Below are positions 33,866-42,914 of a DNA stretch of 64,000 nt, one piece after another. Within the stretch, counting starts at the first letter, position 1; every line of letters starts with the position of its first letter. Source of the stretch: Herminiimonas arsenitoxidans (lineage in GTDB: Bacteria > Pseudomonadota > Gammaproteobacteria > Burkholderiales > Burkholderiaceae_D); contig NZ_LT671418.1 of the NCBI RefSeq assembly GCF_900130075.1, positions 1,426,001 to 1,490,000 on the forward strand. The letters are read 5' to 3'. A program made the position numbers and the translations under genes. Under the pieces are notes generated by a model. The model saw nothing but the letters and a program-made list of their open reading frames with translations, had not been told where the DNA came from and searched no databases.

Positions 33866-34159
33866 TCAGCCGGCGCTTTTCTTTGCGGCGCGTTCTGCGG
33901 CGGCGATGGCCTTCTGTTCAGCGGCAAGCTGCTGCTCGGCTGCGACTGCGGCCGCCGCTGCTGCTTCCTCCGCTTTTGCGCGTGCCTCCGTGAATTCCTT
34001 CTCGGTCCGTTCAACCAGGTCACCGTCCGATATCGCCTTGCGGTAATAGTGGCTGGCCTTGACAGGCTCGATGTCTGTGCCAGTGATGTAGACACGCGGG
34101 TTGCCTTCTTTTGGAACCTTCAAACCGGTTGTCGCTTGTACGTACATAAGAATGCTCAT
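33866..34159 (-). CDS. DUF2635 protein (Mu gp38-like)
   Basis: 97 residues. MYVQATTGLKVPKEGNPRVYITG and PVKASHYYRKAISDGDLVE are the DUF2635 hallmarks. An Ala/Glu/Lys coiled-coil tail follows. Found just before the sheath gene in Mu-like phages; function unknown. Confidence 0.85.
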   Translation of the reverse strand: MSILMYVQATTGLKVPKEGNPRVYITGTDIEPVKASHYYRKAISDGDLVERTEKEFTEARAKAEEAAAAAAVAAEQQLAAEQKAIAAAERAAKKSAG

Positions 34160-34167
34160 GGTTTCCT

Positions 34168-34779
34168 CTATGGATTAGGTGCGTGTTCGGTTAATGCCGT
34201 AAGGTCGGCGGTGTCGTCGCCAGGCTTGATATAAAAAGTCTGACCGGTGCGTAGCCATTCGTGGGCGGGTGAAACAATTTCCGGCACACCGCCATTGGCG
34301 CATTCAGGCAAAGCGGCTTCCCATACGAACGAACATTCAAAGCCGACAGCCAGAATGCTTTCTGATTTCGCCCCGTCCGATTTGCGCGAGACAAACAGCG
34401 TGTCGATCTTGGTGTGCGTCAGTGCGCGGTGCATCGGCATACCGAGGCTTTGATTTTCAAGCAGCGCAATCATGTCTTCGGCCAACTGATAGCTGCCGAC
34501 CTCATGCGCGCTGCCTTGACGCCGTGACCGCTCGTTACGGGCGTTACGTGTGCAGACATACAGCACGAGATTGACGGTGCACAGTCGGTCACGTTCGCCG
34601 AATGCTTTCTCGGTCTTCATGTTGACGAACGAGACAAATACGGCCGGAAATTTAAAAGTCGCCTGGGCGCTGTCGTCGATCTGGCCGCCGTATGAGTCAA
34701 TCGTTGGCAGGCTGTAAGGCAGCGCCGGCTTCAGCAGCTCGATGCGCGCAACAACCGCGTCTTCGAGTTCGCCGATCAC
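34168..34779 (-). CDS. Mu gp37-like tail terminator/completion protein
   Basis: 203 residues of the DUF1834/gp37 family: MIGELEDAVVARIELLKPALPYSLPTIDSYGGQ at the N-terminus and CTVNLVLYVCTRNARNERSRRQGS. In Mu this gene belongs to the head-tail joining block. Its start overlaps the gp36 stop by 4 bases. Confidence 0.85.
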   Translation of the reverse strand: MIGELEDAVVARIELLKPALPYSLPTIDSYGGQIDDSAQATFKFPAVFVSFVNMKTEKAFGERDRLCTVNLVLYVCTRNARNERSRRQGSAHEVGSYQLAEDMIALLENQSLGMPMHRALTHTKIDTLFVSRKSDGAKSESILAVGFECSFVWEAALPECANGGVPEIVSPAHEWLRTGQTFYIKPGDDTADLTALTEHAPNP

Positions 34780-35261
34780 TTTAGGCGACCCATGTAGTCA
34801 TGCAATCTGTCTGAAGTGAACATTCGGCCCGCGCCTTCAGACTCAGCTTCGCCTGCGGTCAGGCTGTCAGGCTGCAGACCTTGGCCGCCGCTAGCGATGC
34901 CGTCACCACTTTGCGCGCAGAGGATGATCTTGCCCGACATGATCATTTTCAAATTGCCGTCCGCTTCCTTGTATCGATCCTTGACCTCATCGGTAGCGGT
35001 AACGCCGCTCGATCCAGTCATGCGATACCGGGCGATATCCATGCAGAGTTGTTTCAAAAAGGTCGCCACCGCTGGCGTGTTGATTACCAACGGCAGCGCA
35101 CAACGCTGGCCGGCCGAGAAATCAATCTGGTCCGACGCGCTGTCTAGTGCAAGCTGCACCTTTGCAAGGTCGACGTCGCCCGTGTCGTCAGGGTCAGCGA
35201 TCGCGAGCATTTCGCGTTCACCGTACTGAGCGATCATGTCTTGGGGCGTTGCGTACGTCAT
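34776..35261 (-). CDS. Mu gp36-like protein (DUF1320)
   Basis: 161 residues. MTYATPQDMIAQYGEREMLAIAD and IARYRMTGSSGVTATDEVKDRYKEA fit DUF1320, a head-tail connector component in Mu-like phages. The Cys- and Gly-rich C-terminal part is less conserved. Confidence 0.87.
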   Translation of the reverse strand: MTYATPQDMIAQYGEREMLAIADPDDTGDVDLAKVQLALDSASDQIDFSAGQRCALPLVINTPAVATFLKQLCMDIARYRMTGSSGVTATDEVKDRYKEADGNLKMIMSGKIILCAQSGDGIASGGQGLQPDSLTAGEAESEGAGRMFTSDRLHDYMGRLK

Positions 35262-35385
35262 GTTGATTTCCTTGAAGTTAGGTGCTGCTTATTGATCGTG
35301 CTTGACGTCTCGCCTCACGGCTGCCTGACATCTTGCGTCTGCCCCACGTAGTCGGCACTACGCGGCATGTCCATCACGTTTTCGT

Positions 35386-35592
35386 TTATTTCTTTGCTGC
35401 GGTCTTGCCGCCGACAGCAACTGGCTCTACTGCGACTTCGTCCGGTACGCGGATCGCTTTGATACCCACCAGAATTTCGCCTTCGGTATCGTCCATCGTG
35501 ATTGGCGTACCTTCAGGCAGCGTGGTGAACTCACCTTTTTCTTTACCTGGTACTTTCAGCGGGGTGACGACCACGTAATTTTTATTAGCCAT
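35386..35592 (-). CDS. Mu gp35-like small protein, 68 aa
   Basis: Starts MANKNYVVVTPLKVPGKEKG and ends in a Lys/Ala tail; the position between the major capsid and gp36 genes matches the small gp35 of Mu-like phages. Role unknown. The gap 35262-35385 behind it shows nothing notable. Confidence 0.6.
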   Translation of the reverse strand: MANKNYVVVTPLKVPGKEKGEFTTLPEGTPITMDDTEGEILVGIKAIRVPDEVAVEPVAVGGKTAAKK

Positions 35593-35681
35593 GATTTTTC
35601 CTTCAATGCGTTATTGGGTTGCCGATCGGCGGCCCCGACAATTCGAGGCCGCCTTTAGCTCTTCGGGCGGTGGGCTATTTC

Positions 35682-36605
35682 TTAGAACGCGTTTTGGATC
35701 AAGTAACCGGCGCCTGCGCCGGCAATGACCGGGACGCGCTCATGCTTCACGCCATAGACCCATGAATCGCGGTTTTCATCGCGGTATGGTTGCTTGACGT
35801 TCGGGTGGCCCTTGAGCTGGTATGTGTAGCCGAAAGACGGCGCGCGCAGCGTGCGGAAATTCGTCGGCACGTATGCCAGCACGATGTCATTGCCCCACAC
35901 GTCAACCAGTGTCGAAGCGTCTGGCGAGTAGACCGCGTTGCCTTCGACAACTGTTTCGACTTCAAAGTAGTTAGCCAGCGCTTGCGCAGTAACCGATTGT
36001 GAGCTGGTGAACTTCAGACGATCACGAACATCCGCGTGACGGTCCAGCTTCGAGATGCCCATAGGCGGCAGGATCATGACGTTAGGCTTTTTGCCGGTCG
36101 ATGCGCGGATTGCGGCAATACCCGCCGTGACGTCCAATTTCGGGGTGCTTGTCGTCGCGCTCCAAAGCGTGGCGCCAGACAACGCGACCTTGTTAGACGC
36201 CGCGTAGTTTGCAGCGTTACGAGCCGTCATTGCGCGTTGATATTCCAGGCGCAGTTGCATCGAGTCGAACACCAGGCCCACGGCTTCCTGCGACAAGCTG
36301 ATACCTGGCACAACGGATGCGTCACGATCGTTTTCGTCTGGCACCAGCGCCTCGAGCCCGTGGTTTTCTACGGCGTAAGGCTTGCCCAAGTAGCCGAACT
36401 CCATACGAGCAGTACTGCTGCCTGGAGCACGCTGCGTGGCGTACAACATAAAACCTTCTTTGCCGAATTCGATAACTTGGCCGCCGGAAGCGCTTACGTC
36501 AACGTTTGGAAACAGCAGTTGACCGACATATTCGTTGTTGGTGTAGCCGCGAACGAAGGTGGATAAAATTGGGTCAATGACCCGCACTTGCTGGTTATTC
36601 ATCAT
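35682..36605 (-). CDS. Major capsid protein
   Basis: 307 residues. FVRGYTNNEYVGQLLFPNVDV near the start, RNAANYAASNKVALSGATLW in the middle and LPPMGISKLDRHADVRDRLKF then SPDASTLVDVWGNDIVLAYV in the second half are typical of HK97-fold capsid proteins of the Mu/protein-E-like group. Place after protease and decoration genes agrees. No separate gpT-like gene is seen, so this is the shell protein. Confidence 0.88.
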   Translation of the reverse strand: MMNNQQVRVIDPILSTFVRGYTNNEYVGQLLFPNVDVSASGGQVIEFGKEGFMLYATQRAPGSSTARMEFGYLGKPYAVENHGLEALVPDENDRDASVVPGISLSQEAVGLVFDSMQLRLEYQRAMTARNAANYAASNKVALSGATLWSATTSTPKLDVTAGIAAIRASTGKKPNVMILPPMGISKLDRHADVRDRLKFTSSQSVTAQALANYFEVETVVEGNAVYSPDASTLVDVWGNDIVLAYVPTNFRTLRAPSFGYTYQLKGHPNVKQPYRDENRDSWVYGVKHERVPVIAGAGAGYLIQNAF

Positions 36606-36665
36606 GAGACTGCTCTCCTAAATTACTGTGATTGAAATTGCGTTTGATCCGCGAGCCGGGCCGCG

Positions 36666-37013
36666 TTATACGGCCGGGGTCAGCAAGACTTCGACAAACT
36701 GCCCTGCGGCACTCGCTGATTCGCCTGGCACCAAACGGCCCAGGCAAGCTGCGGCGGTACCGCCGACAATTGCGCGGCCCACGCCGTCCGCAATAACGTA
36801 TTTGGTGCCGACAGGAATTGCCGCGCCGGCTTCCATTGGCGTAGTGCCGATCACGTCGACCGGCACCACATCACCGATAGCGCCGGATGTGTTGGCCACG
36901 CCGTAAATGTCTGCCGCCGCGTGTGCACCGGCTGCCGTGACCGCGCGGTGTGCGATCAAGGCCGCGCTGGCGATCACTGATTTGGTAAGTAACGAAATTC
37001 CCTGTTTGCTCAT
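36666..37013 (-). CDS. Putative capsid decoration protein (DUF2190-like)
   Basis: 115 residues from MSKQGISLL, preceded by GCAGGAC. An Ala/Gly/Val-rich small beta protein (AADIYGVANTSGAIGDVVPVDVIGTTPMEAGAA), like the DUF2190 capsid cement proteins encoded between the protease and the capsid gene. Confidence 0.7.
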   Translation of the reverse strand: MSKQGISLLTKSVIASAALIAHRAVTAAGAHAAADIYGVANTSGAIGDVVPVDVIGTTPMEAGAAIPVGTKYVIADGVGRAIVGGTAAACLGRLVPGESASAAGQFVEVLLTPAV

Positions 37014-37056
37014 GTCCTGCTCCTGTTCGTTGAAATGGTTTGAAACTATTCCGCGA

Positions 37057-38184
37057 TTAGGCTGCGGCTTCGACTGCGGTTGCGGCGGCGATAAACGAAG
37101 TACCTGGATGCGCGTCCATGTAGGCGTTGATCTTGCCCAGTTGCAGCAGTCCTTCTTGATCGACCTCTTGGCCAGCCGGCGCGGCGAATTCGGCAACGCC
37201 TGCGCCGTCACCACCGGCCTTGCTGACGCGGCTGAATTCCACTTGCTTCGGTTGTACGCTCAAGAATTCTTTAAACAGCGCCGCGCCTGTCTTGCCGTGG
37301 TGCTCGGTGCCTTCAGCAAAATCTGCGACTTGATCGGCGGCGTCCAGTTGGGCGATGATTTCCACCACCGCATCTTTGTGAGCCGGCAGCAGCAAGCCGC
37401 CGGCCACAAGCGTTTCAGCAAAATCTGCGTGCTGAGTTTTCTTTAACGCTGCCAGCTGCTTTACTAATTCGGCTTCGCGGGTTGCGACCGTTTGTTCGCG
37501 CGCTTCGAGCGCTTTTTGTGCTTCAGTAGTCACTTGATTCTCCTGTTGAATAATTGGGGCTGCAAAGGAGCGAACGGTGTCGCCCTCGATTTCATCGCGG
37601 GTGGCGCTGGACTCCAGCGATTCGATATCCCAGTTCGGCAATACGCGATCTGTTTTTTCAACGCCGAAGGTTTCAATCATGAATTCACGCAGGCTGCGGA
37701 ACATGCGAACGACCAGGCGATCTTCATACGCAAAGTCTGCGATGCCTTCTTCGCCTTCTGAAAATTCAACCGATGCCAAGCCTTTGACGGCCGGCGCGAC
37801 GCCGCCGAGAAAGCCGATATGGCGGATGTAGTGTTTGCCTGGTGACGGGTTGCCTGCGGCGTCTGGCTCATAGATCGATGCCGAGACCTTTGGGTAATGC
37901 TTGTCGGCGACGGCTTGTGCAAACTCTGGCGCTACGTCCGCGCCTTCGGCACACAACACACCGGCATCGTTGATAAACAGCCTGGCGGCGTGGCCGTATC
38001 GCGGCGAGGTGAGCTTCGGGTGGCCGACAACAAACGGCGCGTCCGCAAGCTTCGGATCGTAGGAAGCGGCCATATCGGCGACATCGGCGGCGGTGTACGT
38101 GTACCGCTTGCCGTTCATCGCGACATAACTGCCTGGCTTGAAAATCTCGATTGGCTTGGTAGCCGGGGTTGTTTTGGTATCCAT
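37057..38184 (-). CDS. Phage protease/scaffold protein (Mu gpI)
   Basis: 375 residues from the ATG at 38184. FKPGSYVAMNGKRYTYTAADVADMAASYDPKLADAPFVVGHPK is the Mu gpI protease signature. The C-terminal half includes a coiled coil (EAREQTVATREAELVKQLAALKK), consistent with the internal scaffold (Mu Z) being made from the same gene. It is the first gene of the left late transcript, 34 bases after a palindromic promoter element. Confidence 0.9.
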   Translation of the reverse strand: MDTKTTPATKPIEIFKPGSYVAMNGKRYTYTAADVADMAASYDPKLADAPFVVGHPKLTSPRYGHAARLFINDAGVLCAEGADVAPEFAQAVADKHYPKVSASIYEPDAAGNPSPGKHYIRHIGFLGGVAPAVKGLASVEFSEGEEGIADFAYEDRLVVRMFRSLREFMIETFGVEKTDRVLPNWDIESLESSATRDEIEGDTVRSFAAPIIQQENQVTTEAQKALEAREQTVATREAELVKQLAALKKTQHADFAETLVAGGLLLPAHKDAVVEIIAQLDAADQVADFAEGTEHHGKTGAALFKEFLSVQPKQVEFSRVSKAGGDGAGVAEFAAPAGQEVDQEGLLQLGKINAYMDAHPGTSFIAAATAVEAAA

Positions 38185-38191
38185 GCAGCGC

Positions 38192-38237
38192 AGTATCCGC
38201 ATCGCGCGACGCCGAACTTACTAAAACGTTTTAGTAA
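38192..38237 (-). promoter_or_regulatory. Late promoter element upstream of protease I
   Basis: The perfect palindrome TTACTAAAACGTTTTAGTAA (38218-38237) is followed leftward by seven bases, GTCGCGCGATG, two bases and GATACT (38197-38192) as a -10 candidate. Same geometry as at 26 kb and 49 kb. Equivalent to Mu PI. Confidence 0.72.
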
Positions 38238-38435
38238 TTGCGAAGGCGCTTTCGCATCTGCGGCTGCAAGGAAATTAGGGAGAAGTCGGGCGAATCTTTC
38301 TGATTCTCAAGAAAGTGCCGAGGAGTAAGGCATGTGTTGCGATTTACAACCGTTTATAAACGCCGCAGGCGACGTTCAATTTAATTTTGCGCGGCTTCTT
38401 AGGTCGAGCGCTGCTTAAACGCCTTAGAAGCCGTT

Positions 38436-38810
38436 TTATTCGGTCGCGAATAAATTCTGTTGGCGCTTTGCGCGTTCGTAATTGCCGACCTTGGTAACGA
38501 TCTGCCGGATGCGCATTTCGGTAAGGCCGTATTTTCGCACGAGGATGTGGAAGTTGTCGCCCTTGAAGTCCTTATAAATTTCTTGTTCGCGCAGGCTTGC
38601 TTCGTAATGCACGCCTTTCGGCAAATACAAACCAACGCCGCCGATATTCTTGCGGACGTGTTCGCTAACCGACATGGCGATCTCGGCCGCGTCCTGGTGC
38701 TGAAGCTTGATCTTCGGGTGCACCTTCAGATGCGAGTACACCTCACGCGCGATATCGGCCAGCAACTCTGGGTAGGAATCGTCGATCATCAACGAGCTGG
38801 TATCAGACAT
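38436..38810 (-). CDS. mor: Mor/C-family transcription activator
   Basis: 124 residues. The N-terminal dimerisation part ELLADIAREVYSHLKVHP and the C-terminal helix-turn-helix ILVRKYGLTEMRIRQIVTKVGNYERAKRQ are typical of Mu Mor and C. GGAG precedes the ATG. Only one such gene is visible, so it may combine the middle and late roles that Mu splits between Mor and C. Its likely targets are the 20-bp palindromes. It overlaps the gemA end by 8 bases. Confidence 0.9.
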   Translation of the reverse strand: MSDTSSLMIDDSYPELLADIAREVYSHLKVHPKIKLQHQDAAEIAMSVSEHVRKNIGGVGLYLPKGVHYEASLREQEIYKDFKGDNFHILVRKYGLTEMRIRQIVTKVGNYERAKRQQNLFATE

Positions 38811-39246
38811 TTGTTTTCTCCTTCTTCTCTACGCGGGCAATCCATTTTTTCAAACTCTCGATAACCGTCTGAGACTGAAAACTGTTCACGAATGCGAAGT
38901 CCGATTTCTTCGTCATGCGCTCGACATAGGCGCGGACCGCGTGGTCGGTATCGTGCGCGATCGCGCCGAGCTTGTGCAGCTCTGTCCACAGCACGCGCAC
39001 CTTGCGATACTCCGCATCGTTGGCGCTCTTGTTGGCCGGGCTACTCTTTACCTTGAAGCCGCACGCCTTGAAGTGGTCGAGCACCTTCTTGCGGCCGGTC
39101 CAGTCCAGATCGGTCGCCGACTTCACGCGCGCCAACGCCCACAGCAGATCGCGGTAGGCGCTGTCTTCCATGTTCAACTCGCGCTGCGCGATCTTGATCA
39201 AACGGATCTCGCGCTTCTTGATGTCGTCGGCGTTGGCGGGTTTCAT
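38803..39246 (-). CDS. gemA: GemA-like protein (Mu gp16, DUF1018)
   Basis: 147 residues. KREIRLIKIAQRELNMEDSAYRDLLWAL, WTGRKKVLDHFKACGFK and VRVLWTELHKLGAI match the GemA/DUF1018 family, which in Mu modulates host gene expression and DNA relaxation. Its ATG overlaps the upstream stop (ATGA). Confidence 0.9.
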   Translation of the reverse strand: MKPANADDIKKREIRLIKIAQRELNMEDSAYRDLLWALARVKSATDLDWTGRKKVLDHFKACGFKVKSSPANKSANDAEYRKVRVLWTELHKLGAIAHDTDHAVRAYVERMTKKSDFAFVNSFQSQTVIESLKKWIARVEKKEKTNV

Positions 39247-39482
39247 TGATCGCCCTCAGTGACAAGCTCGATTTCTTTTGGCGCAACGACGAATGTCATT
39301 CCGTCGCTGCGGCCTTCATGCGACACACCGATCGAGTAGGCGAGTTCTCCACTGAATAACTTTCTAACGATCACAATGTCACCGACCTCGGCGCAAACGC
39401 CTCCAGGTGTATCGCCGCTTGGGTATTCGACGATAACTTCAAGCACTCGCACCTTTTGCCCTACTTGGAAGTTATGTTTCAT
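39243..39482 (-). CDS. Hypothetical early phage protein, 79 aa
   Basis: Starts MKHNFQVGQKVRVLEVIVEY in an ATGA overlap with the DUF2786 gene and overlaps gemA in the same way. The beta-rich sequence with VGQKVRVLE, VGDIVIVRKLF and FVVAPKEIELV resembles a small SH3/KOW-like barrel. No family confirmed. Confidence 0.6.
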   Translation of the reverse strand: MKHNFQVGQKVRVLEVIVEYPSGDTPGGVCAEVGDIVIVRKLFSGELAYSIGVSHEGRSDGMTFVVAPKEIELVTEGDQ

Positions 39483-40168
39483 GCGCCGATCCGTTTCTGT
39501 TCGGCTTGGCCACCGACGCCGCGATTGAGTTCGGCATTGCGGCCGGAAGCGCGGCCGGCTTCTACAGCGTCCCAATCTTTGTCGCGCAGATTTCTATCGG
39601 CGTTGCGGTCCCGCGTTGCCAGTTGTTTCAGCGCTGGATAAGTCCTGGTCAAATATGCCGCGATGGCAGGCGCGTCATTCTCGGCTCCCGAAAATGCGGA
39701 CAGCTTCGCTTCCACAGCATGAACCCACGCGTCGCAGAACAGATCAGCACGACGTGTGCGGCTGGCCGGCACCAAGCGCTTGCATTCCCGCTTGGCGAAT
39801 TCCGAACGGCTTTTCTTGACCTGCCGCAGCAATACCTCAAACGCGTATTTTGCGACTTGAGGATTCGCGCCTACGCCGATGAATTTCCAGTAGCCGCTTT
39901 GGAAGTCACTCGTGAAAACAATCTGGCAGCCGAATGCGTCCGACGTTAAATTTGCCAGCGCGCACTCCCACGCGACCGGCTTGGCGCGGGCGCCGGATTT
40001 TGCTGCGGCTTCCGACACGCTGAAGGCCAGCAGGTCAGTCGCGTCCAGCCGATGCTGACGCATGAGCGCTTGTGCCTGGCGCAATGCGGTTGCGGCCTCG
40101 TGTTCGTTGGCTGACTTCGACAGACGCAGGCACTTGAGGATTTTAGCCAGGGCGGATTCTTTATCCAT
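39479..40168 (-). CDS. DUF2786 domain protein
   Basis: 229 residues from MDKESALAKI. The N-terminal SALAKILKCLRLSKSANEHEAATALRQAQALMRQH is the DUF2786 motif, a helical pair common in phage early regions. The middle WKFIGVGANPQVAKYAFEVLLRQV and an Arg/Asp-rich end follow. Function unknown. Confidence 0.8.
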   Translation of the reverse strand: MDKESALAKILKCLRLSKSANEHEAATALRQAQALMRQHRLDATDLLAFSVSEAAAKSGARAKPVAWECALANLTSDAFGCQIVFTSDFQSGYWKFIGVGANPQVAKYAFEVLLRQVKKSRSEFAKRECKRLVPASRTRRADLFCDAWVHAVEAKLSAFSGAENDAPAIAAYLTRTYPALKQLATRDRNADRNLRDKDWDAVEAGRASGRNAELNRGVGGQAEQKRIGA

Positions 40169-40604
40169 GATTGTGCTCGGTAAGGCCGACCTTTTTATTG
40201 GCGTCAACGATATGGCTCGACGATAGAAACGGTTGAAAGGCGCGGCTGATGCAATCTAAAACATCGGCGACACATGTCGGTTCAAACTGTTTGAACGCGG
40301 CCTTGATAGCCGCTTGAAGCGGTGTCAATGGGCGTTCGGCACCGTCCGCAATAGTCGCGTCAATGAACGCCCGAAACAACAGCGCCTCACGTGCATAGTC
40401 GACTGCAGGAGAATTGGCACTGTCATAGTTACGCACTTCGTCAATCGCCTCAAGCGCCTCTAATCCGGTCAGCACTTCATTGGAAGGAATACGGCCGATG
40501 AAAAGCCCGGAGCGCGGAAAGTTGTTTTCGATATCCTGGTTGATCAAGAAACGCAGGCGTTCGGCATCGATCTTATTGGCGTCAATGATTTCGTTATTTT
40601 TCAT
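40161..40604 (-). CDS. Hypothetical early phage protein, 147 aa
   Basis: From MKNNEIIDA (40604), one base after the upstream stop. Helical and acidic, with RLRFLINQDIENNFP, LTGLEALEAIDEVRN and a C-terminal His-rich end. No family recognised; part of the early operon. Confidence 0.55.
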   Translation of the reverse strand: MKNNEIIDANKIDAERLRFLINQDIENNFPRSGLFIGRIPSNEVLTGLEALEAIDEVRNYDSANSPAVDYAREALLFRAFIDATIADGAERPLTPLQAAIKAAFKQFEPTCVADVLDCISRAFQPFLSSSHIVDANKKVGLTEHNHG

Positions 40605-40605
40605 G

Positions 40606-41007
40606 TCAGTGTTTGGTAGCATAAACGGGAATCGGATTCCAGCCGATCAGCAGGCCTTTGAAAGGCAGTGTGTGTTGGCTCTCGAAGTAGCGCATGAATT
40701 GCGACGCGTCCGTGAAGCCGTCATTGCGCGCGAGTTGCTCGATCTCATACTGCTCCAGCGGACGGCCACCGAGCAGGACGTGATACACGTTGCCGGCACT
40801 TGGCTGAATCATGATCTCGGTGGCGTACTGGCAAGGCTCTGCGGCCAGTAGGCGGACGGACTTGGTGCGCAGGCCGTAATACAGATGCAGCGTGTCGCCT
40901 GGCTCCGGGTCTTTGCCGTCAGTACGGAACGCACGGATCGTGTGCGGTTTCTGTCCGGCTTCGATCATCGGCACGAACGGCGATTGGAAATTCAGCAGGC
41001 GGATCAT
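40606..41007 (-). CDS. ASCH/PUA-like domain protein
   Basis: 133 residues. LNFQSPFVPMIEAGQKPHTIR, then GDTLHLYYGLRTKSVRLLAAEPC, follow the ASCH pattern (conserved G-x-K-x-x-T-I-R and GD followed by beta-strands). ASCH domains bind or process RNA or modified nucleosides. ATGA overlap with the upstream gene. Confidence 0.65.
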   Translation of the reverse strand: MIRLLNFQSPFVPMIEAGQKPHTIRAFRTDGKDPEPGDTLHLYYGLRTKSVRLLAAEPCQYATEIMIQPSAGNVYHVLLGGRPLEQYEIEQLARNDGFTDASQFMRYFESQHTLPFKGLLIGWNPIPVYATKH

Positions 41008-41264
41008 TGCGATTTCTCCCCGGTCAAGCCGCTCATGACTGCGTCCGTAAGTGCCGATCGTTCGCCGACCAAGCGCAGGTCGGCGACATTAACTTTGTGA
41101 CGCGCGCCGGATTTGGTTTTGACGATGGCAATGTCGTCGCTCATTTCCAGCACCGTGCCGGTACGCGTTGAGAAGTTGATATTGCACGACCGGGCGCGGG
41201 TCACTTCCTTGTACCAGGTGAACGTGACCGCATCGCCGACGGCAATTTGTTTTGCGCCGGTCAT
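41004..41264 (-). CDS. Hypothetical early phage protein, 86 aa
   Basis: Beta-rich small protein (VGDAVTFTWYKEV, GTVLEMSDDIAIVKTKSG, HKVNVADLRLVGE) suggestive of an SH3-like barrel. Overlaps both neighbours by 4 bases, so it is translationally coupled. No family confirmed. Confidence 0.55.
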   Translation of the reverse strand: MTGAKQIAVGDAVTFTWYKEVTRARSCNINFSTRTGTVLEMSDDIAIVKTKSGARHKVNVADLRLVGERSALTDAVMSGLTGEKSQ

Positions 41265-41782
41265 TGCGTGGCCTCTTGCTCGAAAGGCTCGATGACAAAA
41301 TCTTCGACACCAGTCACGATGCTGATGCCAGCGATCCCGCGCACCGCGTCCTGCTCGTTGAGAATGGCGTCCTTGTTGATCTCATCCTTGGTACGGACGA
41401 AGCGGCCCAGCGCCAGTTTCTTGAGTGTTTCGATCACGCTGTCGGCACCGCGAATCGTGACCGACGGCGGGCGCTGTCGCCACATGATGTTGCCGGTGAT
41501 GAGGTTGGCCGACTTGGTCTTACCGCTGTTGGTCAGCTTGTCACGGTTGGCTTCGCACCATACTTGCACGCCGCTCTGCATCGATACCAGGCGTTCCTGC
41601 TTGGGCGCGATCAGCTCCTGGTACTTCTGCGTTACTGCCGCGATCTCGTCATTCATGTTGGCGGTCAGGCGCGATACATCGCGGCCGACTTCACCAATCA
41701 AGCGAATTGTCGACGCGGCGTCATCCTGTGATTGCGCAACCCATTGTGATGCGGCTGCTTTCATACGTTGTTTGCTGGCCAT
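41261..41782 (-). CDS. gam: Host-nuclease inhibitor Gam-like protein
   Basis: 173 residues from MASKQRMKAAASQW, with AAGGAAATC in front. A long coiled-coil start (DAASTIRLIGEVGRDVSRLTANMND) and FVRTKDEINKDAIL then AGISIVTGVEDFVIEPFE match Mu Gam, which coats DNA ends against host exonucleases and resembles Ku. Confidence 0.85.
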   Translation of the reverse strand: MASKQRMKAAASQWVAQSQDDAASTIRLIGEVGRDVSRLTANMNDEIAAVTQKYQELIAPKQERLVSMQSGVQVWCEANRDKLTNSGKTKSANLITGNIMWRQRPPSVTIRGADSVIETLKKLALGRFVRTKDEINKDAILNEQDAVRGIAGISIVTGVEDFVIEPFEQEATQ

Positions 41783-41814
41783 GCTGATTTCCTTAAACGG
41801 TTGGTGGTGATGGA

Positions 41815-42270
41815 TTAAGTGAGCGCGATGAATGCGCGAAGTGCTCTGGATTGATCGGCCGCCAGTTCGACTGTGCGGTTGTTGGCGGACAGCGAAATAT
41901 TTCCTGCCTTCCACTCTGTAATCTGGAAACCGCCGACTGACAGCGACGACATAACATCGTCGTCAAGCTTGACGATGTCACCGGCGACGGGAGATTTCGG
42001 GCCGGCAAAGCGAGGGATTTCGACCTGGTCTTTTTGCGTCGATCCGGGTTCGCGCCAGCCCAGATAAGTCGGGTTGAGGCTGTAGACCATTTTCTTGCCG
42101 CCGCCAGACGCGGGAACCTTAGCGGCAAGGAGCTGGCCCTTGTTGGCCAGATCGTTGAGATGGCTCTGAATACGATCTACGTCGATGCCAGTTTCGCTTT
42201 CGATCTCGTCTGCGGTAATGCCAGGGCGTATTTTCGCCAGGTGCAGAATGGTTTCGGTTGTCGTTTGCAT
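41815..42270 (-). CDS. Winged-helix early phage protein, 151 aa
   Basis: The N-terminal HLAKIRPGITADEIESETGIDVDRIQSHLNDLANKGQLL reads as a winged helix; the C-terminal part (VGGFQITEWKAGNISLSAN) is beta-rich. Unknown family; possibly a DNA-binding regulator. Confidence 0.6.
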   Translation of the reverse strand: MQTTTETILHLAKIRPGITADEIESETGIDVDRIQSHLNDLANKGQLLAAKVPASGGGKKMVYSLNPTYLGWREPGSTQKDQVEIPRFAGPKSPVAGDIVKLDDDVMSSLSVGGFQITEWKAGNISLSANNRTVELAADQSRALRAFIALT

Positions 42271-42279
42271 GTTGTTGCC

Positions 42280-42606
42280 TTAGGTGTTGAGGTGAAGCTG
42301 GCCGAGCAATTCCGGCAGCGTGGTTTTTCGCATACGCGATGCGACATGAAGTTGGTGCAGGCCGTGCTGTTCGAGCAGCTTGCAAGTGGCGTCTACTTCT
42401 TCCGGCGTCTCTGCGATGAAGTAGCCGATCTCTGGGCTGCCGCAAACAGCGATCGCGTTCTCGCGTAGCTTCAGCACCATTGCGCGGACCGTGCGCGGCT
42501 TGACGCCAAGCTGGCTGGCCAAGGCCGGGCCGCCGATACTGTTACTGCCACCGATGTGACTGCGTGACAGGATTTCTAGCAACTGGTGATGGCCAGCGGC
42601 GCGCAT
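42280..42606 (-). CDS. Putative helix-turn-helix protein, 108 aa
   Basis: From MRAAGHHQLL. Contains IGGPALASQLGVKPRTVRAMVLKLRENAI, a clear helix-turn-helix. Its start overlaps the stop of the upstream membrane-protein gene. Confidence 0.6.
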   Translation of the reverse strand: MRAAGHHQLLEILSRSHIGGSNSIGGPALASQLGVKPRTVRAMVLKLRENAIAVCGSPEIGYFIAETPEEVDATCKLLEQHGLHQLHVASRMRKTTLPELLGQLHLNT

Positions 42607-42914
42607 TAGGCGGCGCTCCGTGCCGACGAAATACCCGCGTCGACAGGCAGGTAGAGCATCGCCGGGTCGATGACGCCGGTGTCGAGAAGCAGCACCACCA
42701 GCAAACCGCCAATGGCCACGGCCCACATCAGGCGATAAGCGACGTTTTCCTCCGGCGAATACTTTGCGCGCAGGCGCCCGAATAATTTCAAATAGCGCAG
42801 ATCGTGTTTGGCGCGAACGCATGACCAGCGATAACGTAGCGCGTGGAACTTGCGATATGTACGGCCGCGCAGACGCTGGAACATCATTTCAAAATCAAGT
42901 GTTGGTAACGGCAT
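42606..42914 (-). CDS. Small membrane protein, 102 aa
   Basis: A very basic N-terminal half (RLRGRTYRKFHALRYRW) precedes one strong transmembrane helix (MWAVAIGGLLVVLLLDTGVI) and a short tail. Positive-inside topology puts the basic part in the cytoplasm. Unknown role. Confidence 0.55.
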   Translation of the reverse strand: MPLPTLDFEMMFQRLRGRTYRKFHALRYRWSCVRAKHDLRYLKLFGRLRAKYSPEENVAYRLMWAVAIGGLLVVLLLDTGVIDPAMLYLPVDAGISSARSAA